A DNA stretch of 64,000 nucleotides from Macrosoma leucophasiata (GCA_036365455.1 JAWQUS010000016.1:13601001-13665000), one strand, 5' to 3'. Positions 41,065 to 53,365 are shown, counted from the first letter of the stretch. A program made the numbers and translations. The notes: generated by a model from the letters alone, not told the origin.

Positions 41065-43311
41065 CTGACTTATGGTCCTATGTCCCCTAGATGGGGCAGA
41101 GGGCGTCCACAGTGGTTCTCCATCTCGATCGGTCTTGAGCCTCGCGCTTAATTTCACTCCAACACTTCCCGATCTTCTTCACATCGTCAGTAACTGTTCG
41201 TCGCCAAGTCTGCTTCGGACGACCACGCTTTCGCTTTCCTTGGGGGTTCCAGTCCAATGCCTGTTTTGGTATGTGATCAGGACCCCGTCGGAGTGTGTGG
41301 CCAATCCAATTCCACTTACGGCGCCTAACTTGTTCCTCGATTGAAGTCTCGTGGCAGCGTTCAAGTAGGTTCACATTTGAGATTTTCTCGGGCCAGTATA
41401 TCCCGAGAATTTTGCGAAGACAACGATTAACGAAAACCTGGAGTTGGTATGAAATGGCCTTGGTGACCTTCCAGGTTTCGCAGCCATACAATAGCACGGA
41501 CTTCACGTTCGACTTGAAAATTCTGAGCTTAACTCTACGAGTCAGTTTATTTGACTGCCAAATGGGCTGCAGCTGCGCGAAAGTCACTTGGGCTTTAGCG
41601 ATACGTGAAGTGACGTCATCTTCCGTACCTCCCGTCTCTGATACGACGCTACCCAGATACGTAAACTTATGAACGCGCTCCACTATGTCGCTGCCTATCC
41701 TCAACGGTGTCGTATTCGTCACTCCACTACGCATCTCTTGGGTCTTCCTAGTGTTAATCTTTAGGCCAGTATTTAATGCGGTAGACCTTAGGTCGTCGAG
41801 CTTAGCCTGCATGTCGGCGAGTGTATGACTCAGGAGGCATAAGTCATCGGCATAGTCCAAGTCTTCCAAGATATTGGATATACCCCACTCTATCCCGCGG
41901 CGCCCATTCCGATACAAGCTATGCATAATTCCATCTAAGGCAACTAAGAAAAGGAGCGGCGACAAGAGGCATCCTTGACGAACACCAGAAAGCACGGCGA
42001 TATCTTCAGAAATTAGGCCATCATGCGTTACTCTGCACGAGTAATTCCTGTAGACAGCTTTGATGAGGTTGACGATTTTCGGCGGTACACCAATGAACAG
42101 AAGGCGCGACCATAGACTGGACCAACTCAACGTGTCAAAAGCTTTTTCAAAGTCAACAAAGGTAACATATAAATCCCTTTGCCATTCTGAAGCCTGCTCA
42201 AGTATAATCCGTAGTGTATTGATTTGGTCGGTACACGAGCGGTCACGCCGAAAACCAGCCTGCTCATTTCTCAGAAGCGGTTCTACAGCCTTGGATAACC
42301 TATTCATGATGACTTTACAGAAGACCTTAGACGGAATCGAGAGTAGAGTGATACCTCTCCAGTTGCTGCATAGACTAAGATCTCCCTTCTTGGGCAAAGT
42401 TATTAGTAGTCCCTTATTCCAGTCATCAGGTAGTTCTTCGCTATTCCATATGGATTCGATTAAAGGCGTCATAGTCTCTACAGCGAAGGGAAAGTCAGCT
42501 TTAAGCATTTCCGCACATATTAAATCGAGACCTGGCGCTTTACCGTTCTTCAACGATATGATAGCCTCTGCTACTTCGTCCTGATTAGGAGGAGCAGTGT
42601 CTATATCAAGAAGTCGAGGCGGCGATATAGTGTCTTGCATCTGAGGTGGTCTCATGATCACGGAGCTTTGGAAGACTTCCTCAAAATGTTCTCGCCAACG
42701 TTTCAGTTGCCCTTCTGACGTAACGATTATTTGACCCTCATTGGATTTGAGTGGCTTCTTCTTAACACTACTTTTCCCAGCCAAGGTTTTTGTCGCTTTA
42801 TAGAGCTCTTTCAGATTTCCGGTCTTAGCAGCAAGTTGGGCTTGGTCAGCAATACCGTCAGCCCACTTTCTTCTGTCTTTACGGGTGCTGCGATAAATTT
42901 TTCTACGCATCTGGCGGTACTGTTGCATGAGATTTTCCTTTCGTGCTTCATCGCGTGTATCCAATAATTTAAGATGAATCTCTTTTCTACTGCCAATGAG
43001 ATCCCATGTCGCCTGTGAAATCCATTCGTCACGAGATCGCAATTTGTGTCCTAAGACGACGGAGCTAGCCTCGGTGTAAGCCACTTTGATGTGGTTCCAT
43101 TTGTCCTCTATGGTGTCCGCAGGTACTTCAAGCCTGGAAAAACGATTGCGAAGTTCAAGTTTGAACATATCGGATACGATCGGGTCTTGCAACTTACAGG
43201 TGTCGAATCGTTTTCCAATTTTGCCTGGTCGAGCACTTGGTCGCGCTACCGCAATTTTGAGACGCACTTCTGCGACAACTAAGTGGTGATCGCTATCTAT
43301 ATCAGCGCCTC
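41065..43311 (-). mobile_element. non-LTR retrotransposon (LINE), 5'-truncated, with exact target duplication
   Basis: A perfect 11-bp direct repeat TTAAAGGTATA flanks it (41054-41064 and 43312-43322). The 3' end reads GGGACATAGGACCATAAGTC on the minus strand and has no poly(A). The 5' end stops inside the endonuclease domain, the usual result of incomplete reverse transcription. Because the reading frame is whole and the duplication is perfect, the insertion is recent. Confidence 0.92.
41087..43311 (-). CDS. LINE ORF2-type protein: end of endonuclease, reverse transcriptase, C-terminal domain
   Basis: The frame enters from the truncation point with RGADIDSDHHLVVAEV, the last conserved motif (SDH) of the AP-endonuclease domain. 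A linker with KWREHFEEVF-like residues (here RWREHFEEVF) follows. RT motifs: ITLPKKGDLSLCSNWRGITL, FRRDRSCTDQI, FVDFEKAFDT, VLSGVRQGCLLSPLLF and LDYADDLCLL, with YADD at 41843-41854. The C-terminal part has LLYGCETWKVTK and RKWNWIGHTLRR, typical of RTE-like LINE proteins. No stop interrupts about 740 codons. Without the upstream endonuclease and 5' UTR it cannot be expressed normally. The clade call (RTE-like) is by eye only. It differs from the RTE tail at 2.2 kb. Confidence 0.9.
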
Positions 43312-43322
43312 TTAAAGGTATA

Positions 43323-43485
43323 AGTATCGTAAAATAAGGTTAACATTTTTGTTTGTGAATATCTTGCTTTCCTTTGATCGGAACAACTGTAATTTTTTGT
43401 ATAAAACTTGTAGAAATAAAATTTAGAAATAGTATGTGATACAGCACTGATCAGTGAGAGGGTCTTGGAGATGTTTTCACATAAA
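43323..43485. other. no recognisable feature
   Basis: Non-coding. Confidence 0.4.
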
Positions 43486-43805
43486 ATACTAGCTGTGACC
43501 GCGACTTCGACCGCATGAGAATTTATGATTGTTCAGCATCGACCAGCACCTGGACGAAGTCGTGGGCGCAGCTAGTATAAAAGTAGCCTAAGTTACTCTT
43601 TATTACATCAGCTATTTGCCAACGAAAATCCGTCTAAATCGGTGCAGCCGTTCCTAAGATTAGCCCCGCCAAACAGACGGGGACGGGAAAATTGTGAAAA
43701 TGTTGATATGTACCGTGTATACATGTGCATTTAGTAAAAAGCGGTTATTTTTATATTAGAAACAGACTCTCCAATTTAATTTATTTGTATATTTAGATGT
43801 ATAGA
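43486..43805. repeat. moth repeat (same family as 12355)
   Basis: ACTAGCTGTGACCGCGACTT, GTATAAAAGTAGCCTAAGTT, CCCGCCAAACAGACGG, ACCGTGTATACATG and AAAAAGCGGTTATTTTTATA. Confidence 0.65.
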
Positions 43806-44077
43806 TGTTCCCTGTTCGTTTCGACTACAAATAGTTCAACTGCGTTCATCATTTGCATCACTATTATTTATATACATCGCATTAGCAGCGGCAGCGGTGG
43901 CAGTACACGTCTCACTCAAAAGGAGGGATGTCGTGAGAGTAGGTACAAAAGGAGGTAATCCATAAAATATATTATTTCACGGAAAAAAAAATGATCCAGT
44001 TCTAGTTGCTTCAATAACTTTTTTTTTCTTATATTATAGTCTAAATTAACAAAAAATGTAACATTATATCATTTAAA
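43806..44077. other. no recognisable feature
   Basis: AT-rich with a T-run near 44020. No gene. Confidence 0.4.
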
Positions 44078-44104
44078 CTAACCTAACCTAACCTAACCTA
44101 ACCT
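44078..44104. repeat. interstitial insect telomere-type repeat (CCTAA)n
   Basis: About five uninterrupted CTAAC units, the complement of the insect telomere repeat TTAGG. A two-unit TTAGGTTAG lies at about 22838. Confidence 0.8.
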
Positions 44105-44555
44105 ATAAAAATAATTGGACTCATATTTGTATGAGCTTTCTTGTAACCTAAATCCTAAAGTTTAAAAAAGTCGATAAATTATTATAATTAAACTAAATTA
44201 ATTTATCTACTAGATATGAAGACGTATAGCTAACTTTTCACTAAATAAACATTGCTAACTTCATGATTGTGCTATTACTTTAAGTTGTAGCAAAAGCGAG
44301 GAAAATTGCAAACAAATGTCCAAGTTGCGGTTCTGTTTAAAGGGCCATAGTAAAAAGTTTGGAGCAGACAAAAGGCAAATAAAAGATGGTAAACTTTTTG
44401 AACAGATACAAATAAAATATTGTCCACAATTAAGAATGTAGCATTAATTATATTTAGCTGGAGGAAAATTTGAACTCTTTTTATTGATTAAGTTTTTACG
44501 TAGCAACATAATTACTAATTAATTTTAAAAAATCGTAGCGAAAATATAATAAACT
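44105..44555. other. no recognisable feature
   Basis: AT-rich, non-coding. Confidence 0.4.
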
Positions 44556-44875
44556 ACCTCAGTAGCGTAGTGGTAGCAGGCCACTACTACTACGCTGGGG
44601 TCCTGCATTCGATTCCCGGGTCGGGTATTTTTAGAGATAACGGTTTAAAATCCTATATCACTGGTTCTATTGGGATTTTTCCATTTTCTGGAAGTTTCCC
44701 AGTTTCTCGGAGTTCGGTAATGTGCCCCGAGATGGCAACAGGTTCGCCACCTGTTACATGGACCAAAACGTAACCGGCGAGTCGTGGGTGTTTGCATGTA
44801 TGCTTGAATGCATGCATTTACCTTTGCCTACACCTTCGGGCATTACAGGCGTGAAGTTACGTTTACGAAGTTACG
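44556..44875 (+). mobile_element. SINE-A, tRNA-derived, full-length copy
   Basis: A box TAGCGTAGTGG (44563-44573) fits TRGYNNARNNG exactly; ATTCGATTCC (44607-44616) is a good B box at tRNA-like distance. The body has GGGATTTTTCCATTTTCTGG, TGTTACATGGACCAAAACGT and GTTTGCATGTATGCTTGAAT, ending ATTACAGGCGTGAAGTTACG. Other copies: 4353, 48975, 53847, 63268, and inverted pieces at 26695, 49612 and 54484. No coding role. Confidence 0.8.
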
Positions 44876-45010
44876 AAAATATAAGGTTTTTAAGATTTAG
44901 GTACTTAGACTTACTTACTTACTTACAATGACAATGAAATACTAAATTAAAATTTACGTAAGATACTGAAATAATTAACTCTATAGTGGATGAATCTATC
45001 TACACTTATT

Positions 45011-45294
45011 ACTGGTGGTAGAGTTCCACTCCAGCTCGAGGGCGTATGCACCACCGCATTACATAATATATCTGCCACAAAAATGGCAGTGTCAGAACTA
45101 TCGTGTTCCGGTCAGATGGTAATCTATGTCCCCATAATAACTATCACGTCTCTGTGATAACAATTAAGGTTTCAGGGGTGGCAACGCATCTGCATTTTGA
45201 CCTCTGGCCCTTGTGTGGGTGTCTATAGGCTGCAGTCATCACTTAACGTCGATGTGAACTGCAAGCATGTTTTCCACCTTACATTAAAAAAAAA
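45011..45294 (+). mobile_element. SINE-B copy in A
   Basis: ACTGGTGGTAGAGTTCCACT head with a short deletion, complete body and A-tail. Confidence 0.82.
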
Positions 45295-46721
45295 CTTAAT
45301 GGATCCATCATATTCACTTGTTTTTATATAGGTAGAAGTATTTAATTATCTATGAGCCCATACACATTAAAAAAACGATTTGGATCACAGAGTGGAAAAA
45401 AGAGTTGTTACATTTTAACGTATCGCCAGATTTTTTTGTCATTCATCCGGTATCCAATCAAATTCCAAGTCAATACTTACTTCTTTGTTATAATCAATTT
45501 TACAGGGAATGGTTTTAGGAGCTTGGATAAAGTTGAAATTGTATTAATCAACAAATAAAAGTTAAATAATCAAACCACTGACCAATCAACTGCCTGAAAA
45601 GTGTACTCTTTCTAAAAGCAAACATAATAAAATTTTCAATTCAAGCTACGTTTTCAGAGTGAGAACAAACATACAAATCAAAACTTCTCTACTTTATAAT
45701 ATTAGACTGTAGAGCCGTAGAGAACGTTCGATAACTGGACCTAGTTTCCTTTGAATATAACCGGTTACATTTCGACGTCGATAAACTGCCTAGCTTTGTT
45801 ACCCAGTTTCGTAAAATCATAACGGACCTTGTTGCAAACAGCTGTACCTAAGAAAAGGTTTTTTGAATTTTTTTAGGGTTCTGTACCTAAAAAGGCAACT
45901 ACGGAGACCTTATAACATCACATGTGTGTCTGTCTGTCCGTCTGACGTAGTGGTCACATATTTTATCAGAAAGTACTGGACCGGTTGATTGGAAATTTAA
46001 TTACACATAATTATGTTAATCAGTAACCGTAATTATGAACGTATGAAAATAAGTGCATTTCAGGAATACGGACCCCTTTACGGAAAATCAGTAATTCATA
46101 CTGTATTGTGTGATATATGATCAAAAAGGTGAGGATTTCAATAATTTTTTTTTTACAATTTTACAGATTACAGAAATAATGCATCTCAAAATGCTTAGAT
46201 TTCAGGAGTGGTCACACATATTAAAATAACTGGTTTCATACTGTAAAGGCATAAAAGAGATAATATGTTACAAATAATCTACACCCGATCTTACAATTAC
46301 TTGTAATAAAACTAAATCCTAAGTCGTAAAAGGCACATAAAATGCCACCTTCCACGAATATAATGGAGTCAGTATCGATGGTAGGTATTATCAATATGTC
46401 GAGACTATGTAAAGCGACATACTCGCTCTTTGTGTACTAAATTGAATCACGAGGCTAAGAGGCAGTGATAAATTAATAATTGACACCTTGTAGCCATTTT
46501 AAGGCGGAATGCGCCATTTTCGTAATTAAATAAAATTTCGCAAATGTATTTCTTACGCACTCAAAGCGGTCTTGAATAAAACTGACAATCGGCGGAGAGC
46601 CAATTAACATGTAACGAATGCTCGTATTATACTCTCAAGACGCTTACGAGGAAGCCGTAAAACACCTAAAATGCCTTCTTCCACGAGGTACTGGAGACAG
46701 TATCGATACACCCAGAGATAC
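45295..46721. other. A-copy unique part: moth repeat and local duplication
   Basis: 45880-46340 holds a TTTAGGGTTCTGTACCTAAA type repeat with TCTGTCTGTCCGTCTGACG, related to the segment at 49848. 46318-46530 (GAGTCAGTATCGATGGTAGG, CAATATGTCGAGACTATGTAAAGCG) recurs in diverged form at 47318-47455. No gene; a 68-codon frame at 45352 has no motif. Confidence 0.5.
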
Positions 46722-47017
46722 ATTTTTTAAATGTAATTAAGGTGGCAAACAAGCATACAGTTCACACTGATGTTAAGTGATGACTGCAGCCTATAGACAC
46801 TCACACAAAGACCAGAGGTCAAAATGCAGATGCGTTGCCACCCCAGAGACCTAAGTTGTTATGTCTCTGTGATAGATATTACGTTGCCATACATTACCAT
46901 CATTACCATCTAACTGGATCACGATAGTGCTGAACACTAGCATTTAGCGGCAGATAAATTATGTAATACGGTGGTGCCTATGCCCTCGAGCTCCTACACT
47001 AGAACTCTACCACCAGT
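46722..47017 (-). mobile_element. SINE-B copy in A, first of a tandem pair
   Basis: GGTGGCAAACAAGCATACAG to GAACTCTACCACCAGT. Confidence 0.8.
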
Positions 47018-47308
47018 ATATTTCTTTTTTAATGTGATGGTAGTGGCAAACAAGCATGCAGTTCAAATTGATGTTAAGTGATGACTGCAGCCTATAGACA
47101 TCCACACAAAGACCAAGGTCAAAATGCAGATGCGTTACCACTCCTGAGGCTTAAGGTTTTATGCCTCTGTGTCGGAAATTACAGGGCCGTACATTACACC
47201 TGACCGGCACACGATAGTGCTAAACACTACCATTTAGCGGCAGATAAATTATGTAATGCGGTGGTGCCTATGCCCTCGAGCTCCTACAACTGGAACTCTA
47301 CCACCAGT
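47018..47308 (-). mobile_element. SINE-B copy in A, second of the pair
   Basis: It starts directly after the first with a TTTCTTTTTTAATG tail complement and ends CTCTACCACCAGT at 47308. Confidence 0.82.
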
Positions 47309-47803
47309 ATATACATATAGTATTATCAATATGTCGACGCTACGTTAAGCGACATACTCGCCCTTTGTATTTCAAATTGAATCAAGAGGCAGGGATAAAT
47401 TAATAATTGACACCATGTCTGTATTTTAGGACGGAAGCAGTAATATTCGTAATTACGTATAACTTTACGACTGTGTTATCAAAAGAGGAGACAGAGTACG
47501 CATTCGTACATACAAATTACACCCATGATTAGCTAATATTTTATTGTAGCAGATGGTGTCAGCCTTTCATTGGGCAATCTGCAGCAAGTGCGGTAAAAAA
47601 ACATCAACGATGATTTATAAGTATATGTAGTTTTTTTTGCGTAACTGCCTCATTGGTTCAAGTTCTTTTTCAAACCTAGCGCGAGTAAATTGCACTGAAG
47701 TCGTATTTTTCGTTGTTCTCTACAAAATGCATGCAAGCAGCCGTTTTTATGGTGTTTCTTGATATCGTATGTTTAGACCCGTACACCAAATTGTAGTATG
47801 GGG

Positions 47804-47971
47804 CATAGAGCAACACGGGCTACCGGCCGCGACGGACCGAAAGGGAGTAGTCATATGCAGCCTTTCCCCTCTGTCAAAGTACAAAAAATGGCAGACTGTT
47901 TTGCATCGGTAATAAACGCTATGGCTACTCCCCTCCGGTCCGCCGCGGTCGGTGTCCCATGTTGCTATATG
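47804..47971. mobile_element. hAT-type MITE, copy 4, internally deleted
   Basis: CATAGAGCAACACGGGCTAC and GTCCCATGTTGCTATATG ends; flanking GTATGGGG (47796-47803) and GGATGGGG (47972-47979). Only 168 bp remain, the inner CA-run part being gone. Confidence 0.8.
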
Positions 47972-47979
47972 GGATGGGG

Positions 47980-48493
47980 TTACAATGGGTTACAGGGGGC
48001 ATCTCGACATCTCAGTTAAGGTCTAATATTGCAAAGCTACGGAGGCTTCGCAATTACATATCCCAAATTATTCTGTCATTTACCCAGTTAGACAAAATCG
48101 AAAATACTTTCGCGAGAGTGGAGCGCAGGTGCGGCAGATCCATCACTAATCGACATCTCCGGATAAAGTTTGCTGCAAAACAATTGCAACATTTCTTTTC
48201 TAGTTCGTATATTGTGTTTGTTTTGAAAAAAGTTTGAACTAACCTCGATGCAGGGTCTTCCGGCTTTGCTGATGATATTAGAAGGCTACTGCAATGGCAA
48301 TTACCAAATGCGTTGTCTCTTTGCAAGGATTACCTACATTACTTTCTAACGTAAACATTATTATGTTTAAACCGTACATATTAGTACATTTATGCTAAAA
48401 TAACAGCTTTTTAGCACCAACAACCTCTGAACTAAGTTGAAGACAGACATACGGAAAGTGAGGACAGAGAAAGACGCATAGACATGGCGATCC
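47980..48493. other. no recognised feature in A
   Basis: Overlapping frames of 92 (plus) and 90 (minus) codons, no motif. The same DNA recurs in copy B. Confidence 0.4.
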
Positions 48494-48689
48494 TTTTTTT
48501 ATGTCATGTCTGAGGCCTAAGGTGTTAAGCCTGTGTGACGTAAATTTCAGGGCCGTACAATACTACGTACGTACGTACGAACGTGTCTGAAATACGATAG
48601 TGTTGAAAATTACTATTTAGAACAAGTAGATTAGGTAATGCGGTGGTGGTTACGTCCGCGAGCTCCGTTACTGGAGCTCTACCACCAGT
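48494..48689 (-). mobile_element. SINE-B, truncated copy in A
   Basis: GTCTGAGGCCTAAGGTGTTA to CTCTACCACCAGT. A TACGTACGTACGTACG run replaces part of the body, and an inverted 15-bp echo of the head (GACGGTGGTAGAGCT) follows. Confidence 0.75.
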
Positions 48690-48974
48690 GACGGTGGTAG
48701 AGCTGTATCCTACGGAAGCCACATTGTTAACACCCTCGTTACTACAGAGGTCATTAGTTGCATAACTAGCATGTCATTATAATAAGCAGTATCCTTCATA
48801 ACTTCGCTAATGCTACTCATATCGAAAGATTCGCGACGAGCACTTTGCCGCCATCTTGGATTTGAAAATGGATATGAAAGTCTTAATTGGAATTAGCGAC
48901 CCTAATTTTATTACAATGTTAACATGATGTTCTTCAATTTTGTTTCAACCCTAAAAGTACAGTCACTACTAGTC

Positions 48975-49195
48975 ACTAGTAGTCACTACTACTACGCTAA
49001 GGTCCTGGGTTTGATTCCCGGGTACGGAGTTATCAGAGATAATGGTGTAAAGTTCTTTATCTCTGGTTCTAATGGGATTTTTCCATTTTCTGGAAATTTC
49101 CCAGTACCTCGGAAGTTTGGGTGTTTGCATGTATGCTTGAATGCATGCATTTACCTCTACCTACCCCTTCGGGGTTTACAGGCGTGAAGTTACGT
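48975..49195 (+). mobile_element. SINE-A copy in A
   Basis: CACTACTACTACGCTAAGGTC, GGTTTGATTCCCGGG, the GGGATTTTTCCATTTTCTGG body and ACAGGCGTGAAGTTACG; the GTAATGTGCCC-to-ACGTAACC block is deleted. Confidence 0.78.
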
Positions 49196-49335
49196 TTATA
49201 TAAATTAAACATATTAAAAAAAAAACATTTTGGCATCTACTGGCAATTAAGAGACTCTCCTATTTTTTTATTTTACTTATCACTCTTTTTGTACAGACAA
49301 AGTCGAGTTACAGTTTTATTATATGTATAGAAGAC

Positions 49336-49523
49336 TACTGGTAGTTGCGTTCCAGTGTAGGAGTTTGAGGGCGTAGGTACCACCTAATCTATCTGCCACC
49401 AAACGGTAGTGTTCAGCACTATCGTGATACGGTTAGATGGTAATGTATGGCTCCGTAATAACAATCATAGAGACAACAACTATGGTATCACGGATGGTAA
49501 CGCATCTGCATTTTGACCTCCAA
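49336..49523 (+). mobile_element. SINE-B, 3'-truncated copy in A
   Basis: ACTGGTAGTTGCGTTCCAGT to CATCTGCATTTTGACCTCC. Confidence 0.72.
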
Positions 49524-49611
49524 ACGTCCAAGATTCGTCAGTTATATCTTTTGGCCCATGTGATGAGCTTTTGAGAGAAGGTTGATATAAGAAAATTCCT
49601 GAAAATAAATA

Positions 49612-49672
49612 AATTCCTCACTTGACCCGGGAATCAAACCCAGGACGCCAGCGTAGCACTAGGCAGTTTCAA
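49612..49672 (-). repeat. SINE-A head fragment, inverted
   Basis: GACCCGGGAATCAAACCCAG and GCCAGCGTAGCACTAGGC are the complement of a tRNA-like head with its B box. Confidence 0.55.
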
Positions 49673-49847
49673 ACGCGGCAAAAATAAAAAAATAGGCCAC
49701 AGTTAGTAACTAATTTAAAACAACTGAAAAAAATGCATAATCTACTTCTCAACTAAGAAGTCGCCCGTACATTTTCTGATGCACCACAAAAGGGTTCAAA
49801 TAAAAACAAGTTTACAATGTTTATAATTAGTTTGTCGCCACTTTTCT

Positions 49848-50333
49848 ATAACGGACCTTGTTGCAAACAGCTGTACCTAAAGAAAGGCTTATTAAATTTT
49901 TTTTAGGGTTCTGTACCTAAAAAGGCAACAACGGAGATTTTATAAGATCACATGTGTGTCTATATGTCCGTCTGACATAGTCGTCACACATTTTATCAGA
50001 AATTACTGGACCGGTTGACTTGAAATTTAATTACACATAATTATGTTAATCAGTAACTGTAATTATTAACGTATGAAAATAAGTGTATTTCAGGTATACG
50101 GAACCCTTTACGGAAAAACAGTAATTCCTACAATATTGTGTGATTATATCGTCAGAAAGGTGAGGATTTCATAAATATATTTTTACCATTTTACAGATTA
50201 AAGGAAAAATGCATCTCAAAATGCTTAGATTTTATGAGTGGTCACATATTAAAAAAACCCGTTTCATACTGTAAAGATATGAAAGCGATAATATGTTACA
50301 AATAATCTACACCCGGTCTTACAATTACTTGTA
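49848..50333. repeat. third, older partial copy (C) of the duplicated segment
   Basis: ATAACGGACCTTGTTGCAAA to ACAATTACTTGTA aligns with 45819-46310 of A (and about 50746-51237 of B) but carries clearly more substitutions than A against B. It is fused directly to the right end of A. Confidence 0.85.
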
Positions 50334-50448
50334 TTAAAAATAATAAACATCTATCTACATTTATAATTTCACTTATTTTACTGAAGATCTACTACCGTCA
50401 GTAGTAAGTCTATTATATTTTCTGTGGATGAATCTATCTACACTTATT

Positions 50449-50550
50449 ACTGGTGGTAGAGTTCCACTGTAGGAGCTCGAGGGCGTATGCACCACCGCAT
50501 TACATAATATATCTGCCACAAAAATGGCAGTGTTCAGAACTATCGTGTTC
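50449..50550 (+). mobile_element. SINE-B head in B, cut by the deletion
   Basis: ACTGGTGGTAGAGTTCCACT to ACTATCGTGTTC; the rest was lost with the 511-bp deletion. Confidence 0.78.
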
Positions 50551-51649
50551 CTTAACTAATTTTCAATTCAAGCTACGTTTTCAGAGTGAGAACAAACATA
50601 CAAATCAAAACTTCTCTACTTTATAATATTAGACTGTAGAGCCGTAGAGAACGTTCGATAACTGGACCTAGTTTCCGTTGAATATAACCGGTTACATTTC
50701 GACGTCGATAAACTGCCTAGCTTTGTTACCCAGTTTCGTAAAATCATAACGGACCTTGTTGCAAACAGCTGTACCTAAGAAAAGGCTTTTTGAATTTTTT
50801 TAGGGTTCTGTACCTAAAAAGGCAACTACGGAGACTTTATAAGATCACATGTGTGTCTGTCTGTCCGTCTGACGTAGTGGTCACATATTTTATCAGAAAG
50901 TACTGGACCGGTTGATTGGAAATTTAATTACACATAATTATGTTAATCAGTAACTGTAATTATGAACGTATGAAAATAAGTGCATTTCAGGAATACGGAC
51001 CCCTTTACGGAAAAACAGTAATTCATACTGTATTGTGTGATATATGATCAAAAAGGTGAGGATTTCAATAATATTTTTTTTACAATTTTACAGATTACAG
51101 AAAAAATGCATCTCAAAATGCTTAGATTTCAGGAGTGGTCACACATATTAAAATAACTGGTTTCATACTGTAAAGGTATAAAAGAGATAATATGTTACAA
51201 ATAATCTACACCCGATCTTACAATTACTTGTAATAAAACTAAATCCTAAGTCGTAAAAGGCACATAAAATGCCACCTTCCACGAATATAATGGAGTCAGT
51301 ATCGATGGTAGGTATTATTAATATGTCGAGACTATGTAAAGCGACATACTCGCTCTTTGTGTACTAAATTGAATCACGAGGCTAAGAGGCAGTGATAAAT
51401 TAATAATTGACACCTTGTAGCCATTTTAAGGCGGAATACGCCATTTTCGTAATTAAATAAAATTTCGCAAATGTATTTCTTACGCACTCAAAGCGGTCTT
51501 GAATAAAACTGACAATCGGCGGAGAGCCAATTAACATGTAACGAATGCTCGTATTATACTCTCAAGACGCTTACGAGGAAGCCGTAAAACACCTAAAATG
51601 CCTTCTTCCACGAGGTACTGGAGACAGTATCGATACACCCAGAGATAAT

Positions 51650-51936
51650 TTTTTTAAATGTAATTAAGGTGGCCAACTAGCATACAGTTCACACTGATGA
51701 CTGCAGCCTATAGACACTCACACAAAGACCAGAGGTCAAAATGCAGATGCGTTGCCACCCCAGAGACCTAAGTTGTTATGTTTCTGTGATAGTTATTACG
51801 TTGCCATACAATACCATAATTACCATCTAACTGGATCACGATAGTGCTGAACACTAGCATTTAGCGGCAGATAAATTATGTAATACGGTGGTGCCTATGC
51901 CCTCGAGCTCCTACACTAGAACTCTACCACCAGTAT
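51650..51936 (-). mobile_element. SINE-B copy in B (counterpart of 46722)
   Basis: As in A, but with a 10-bp deletion removing GTTAAGTGAT-type text and several base changes. Confidence 0.78.
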
Positions 51937-52208
51937 ATTTCTTTTTTAATGTGATGGTAGTGGCAAACAAGCATGCAGTCCAAATTGATGTTAAGTGATG
52001 ACTGCAGCCTATAGACATCCACACAAAGACCAAGGTCAAAATGCAGATGCGTTACCACTCCTGAGGCTTAAGGTTTTATGCCTCTGTGTCGGAAATTACA
52101 GGGCCGTACATTACCACCTGACCGGCACACGATAGTGCTGAACACTACCATTTAGCGGCAGATAAATTATGTAATGCGGTGGTGCCTATACTTTAACTCT
52201 ACCACCAG
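51937..52208 (-). mobile_element. SINE-B copy in B (counterpart of 47018)
   Basis: As in A, with about 18 bp lost near the head (CCTATACTTTAACTCTACC). Confidence 0.78.
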
Positions 52209-52675
52209 TATATACATATAGTATTATCAATATGTCGACGCTACGTTAAGCGACAAACTCGCCCTTTGTATTTCAAATTGAATCAAGAGGCAGGGATAAA
52301 TTAATAATTGACACCATGTCTGTATTTTAGGACGGAAGCAGTAATATTCGTAATTACGTATAACTTTACGACTGTGTTATCAAAAGAGGAGACAGCATGA
52401 TTAGCTAATATTTTATTGTAGCAGATGGTGTCAGCCTTTCATTGGGCAATCTGCAGCAAGTGCGGTAAAAAAACATCAACGATGATTTATAAGTATATGT
52501 AGTTTTTTTTGCGTAACTGCCTCATTGGTTCAAGTTCTTTTTCAAACCTAGCGCGAGTAAATTGCACTGAAGTCGTATTTTTCGTTGTTCTCTACAAAAT
52601 GCATGCAAGCAGCCGTTTTTATGGTGTTTCTTGATATCGTATGTTTAGACCCGTACACCAAATTGTAGTATGGGG

Positions 52676-52843
52676 CATAGAGCAACACGGGCTACCGGCC
52701 GCGACGGACCGAAAGGGAGTAGTCATATGCAGCCTTTCCCCTCTGTCAAAGTACAAAAAATGGCAGACTGTTTTGCATCGGTAATAAACGCTATGGCTAC
52801 TCCCCTCCGGTCCGCCGCGGTCGGTGTCCCATGTTGCTATATG
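52676..52843. mobile_element. hAT-type MITE in B (duplicate of copy 4)
   Basis: Identical to 47804-47971, including flanking 8-mers, so it was carried by the duplication and did not jump independently. Confidence 0.8.
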
Positions 52844-52851
52844 GGATGGGG

Positions 52852-53365
52852 TTACAATGGGTTACAGGGGGCATCTCGACATCTCAGTTAAGGTCTAATA
52901 TTGCAAAGCTACGGAGGCTTCGCAATTACATATCCCAAATTATTCTGTCATTTACCCAGTTAGACAAAATCGAAAATACTTTCGCGAGAGTGGAGCACAG
53001 GTGCGGCAGATCCATCACTAATCGACATCTCCGGATAAAGTTTGCTGCAAAACAATTGCAACATTTCTTTTCTAGTTCGTATATTGTGTTTGTTTTGAAA
53101 AAAGTTTGAACTAACCTCGATGCAGGGTCTTCCGGCTTTGCTGATGATATTAGAAGGCTACTGCAATGGCAATTACCAAATGCGTTGTCTCTTTGCAAGG
53201 ATTACCTACATTACTTTCTAACGTAAACATTATTATGTTTAAACCGTACATATTAGTACATTTATGCTAAAATAACAGCTTTTTAGCACCAACAACCTCT
53301 GAACTAAGTTGAAGACAGACATACGGAAAGTGAGGACAGAGAAAGACGCATAGACATGGCGATCC
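52852..53365. other. no recognised feature in B
   Basis: Duplicate of 47980-48493 with one base change. Confidence 0.4.

Larger units (their letters stand above)
44986..49847. repeat. large direct duplication, copy A (4862 bp)
   Basis: Aligned with copy B from GTGGATGAATCTATCTACAC at the left to GTTTGTCGCCACTTTTCT at the right. Relative to A, copy B lacks 45113-45630 (about 511 bp net) and about 55 bp in three small gaps. Between 45631 and about 47500 I see roughly a dozen base differences; from about 47520 to 49847 I see one (48125 G against 52997 A). Confidence 0.9.

Noticed and set aside
41072..43289. Plus-strand frames up to 174 codons
   Set aside because: Antisense shadows of the LINE reverse-transcriptase frame.
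47798..48237. Frames of 73 and 92 codons conserved in both A and B copies
   Set aside because: Conservation only reflects the recent duplication, and the first frame is mostly the MITE end.
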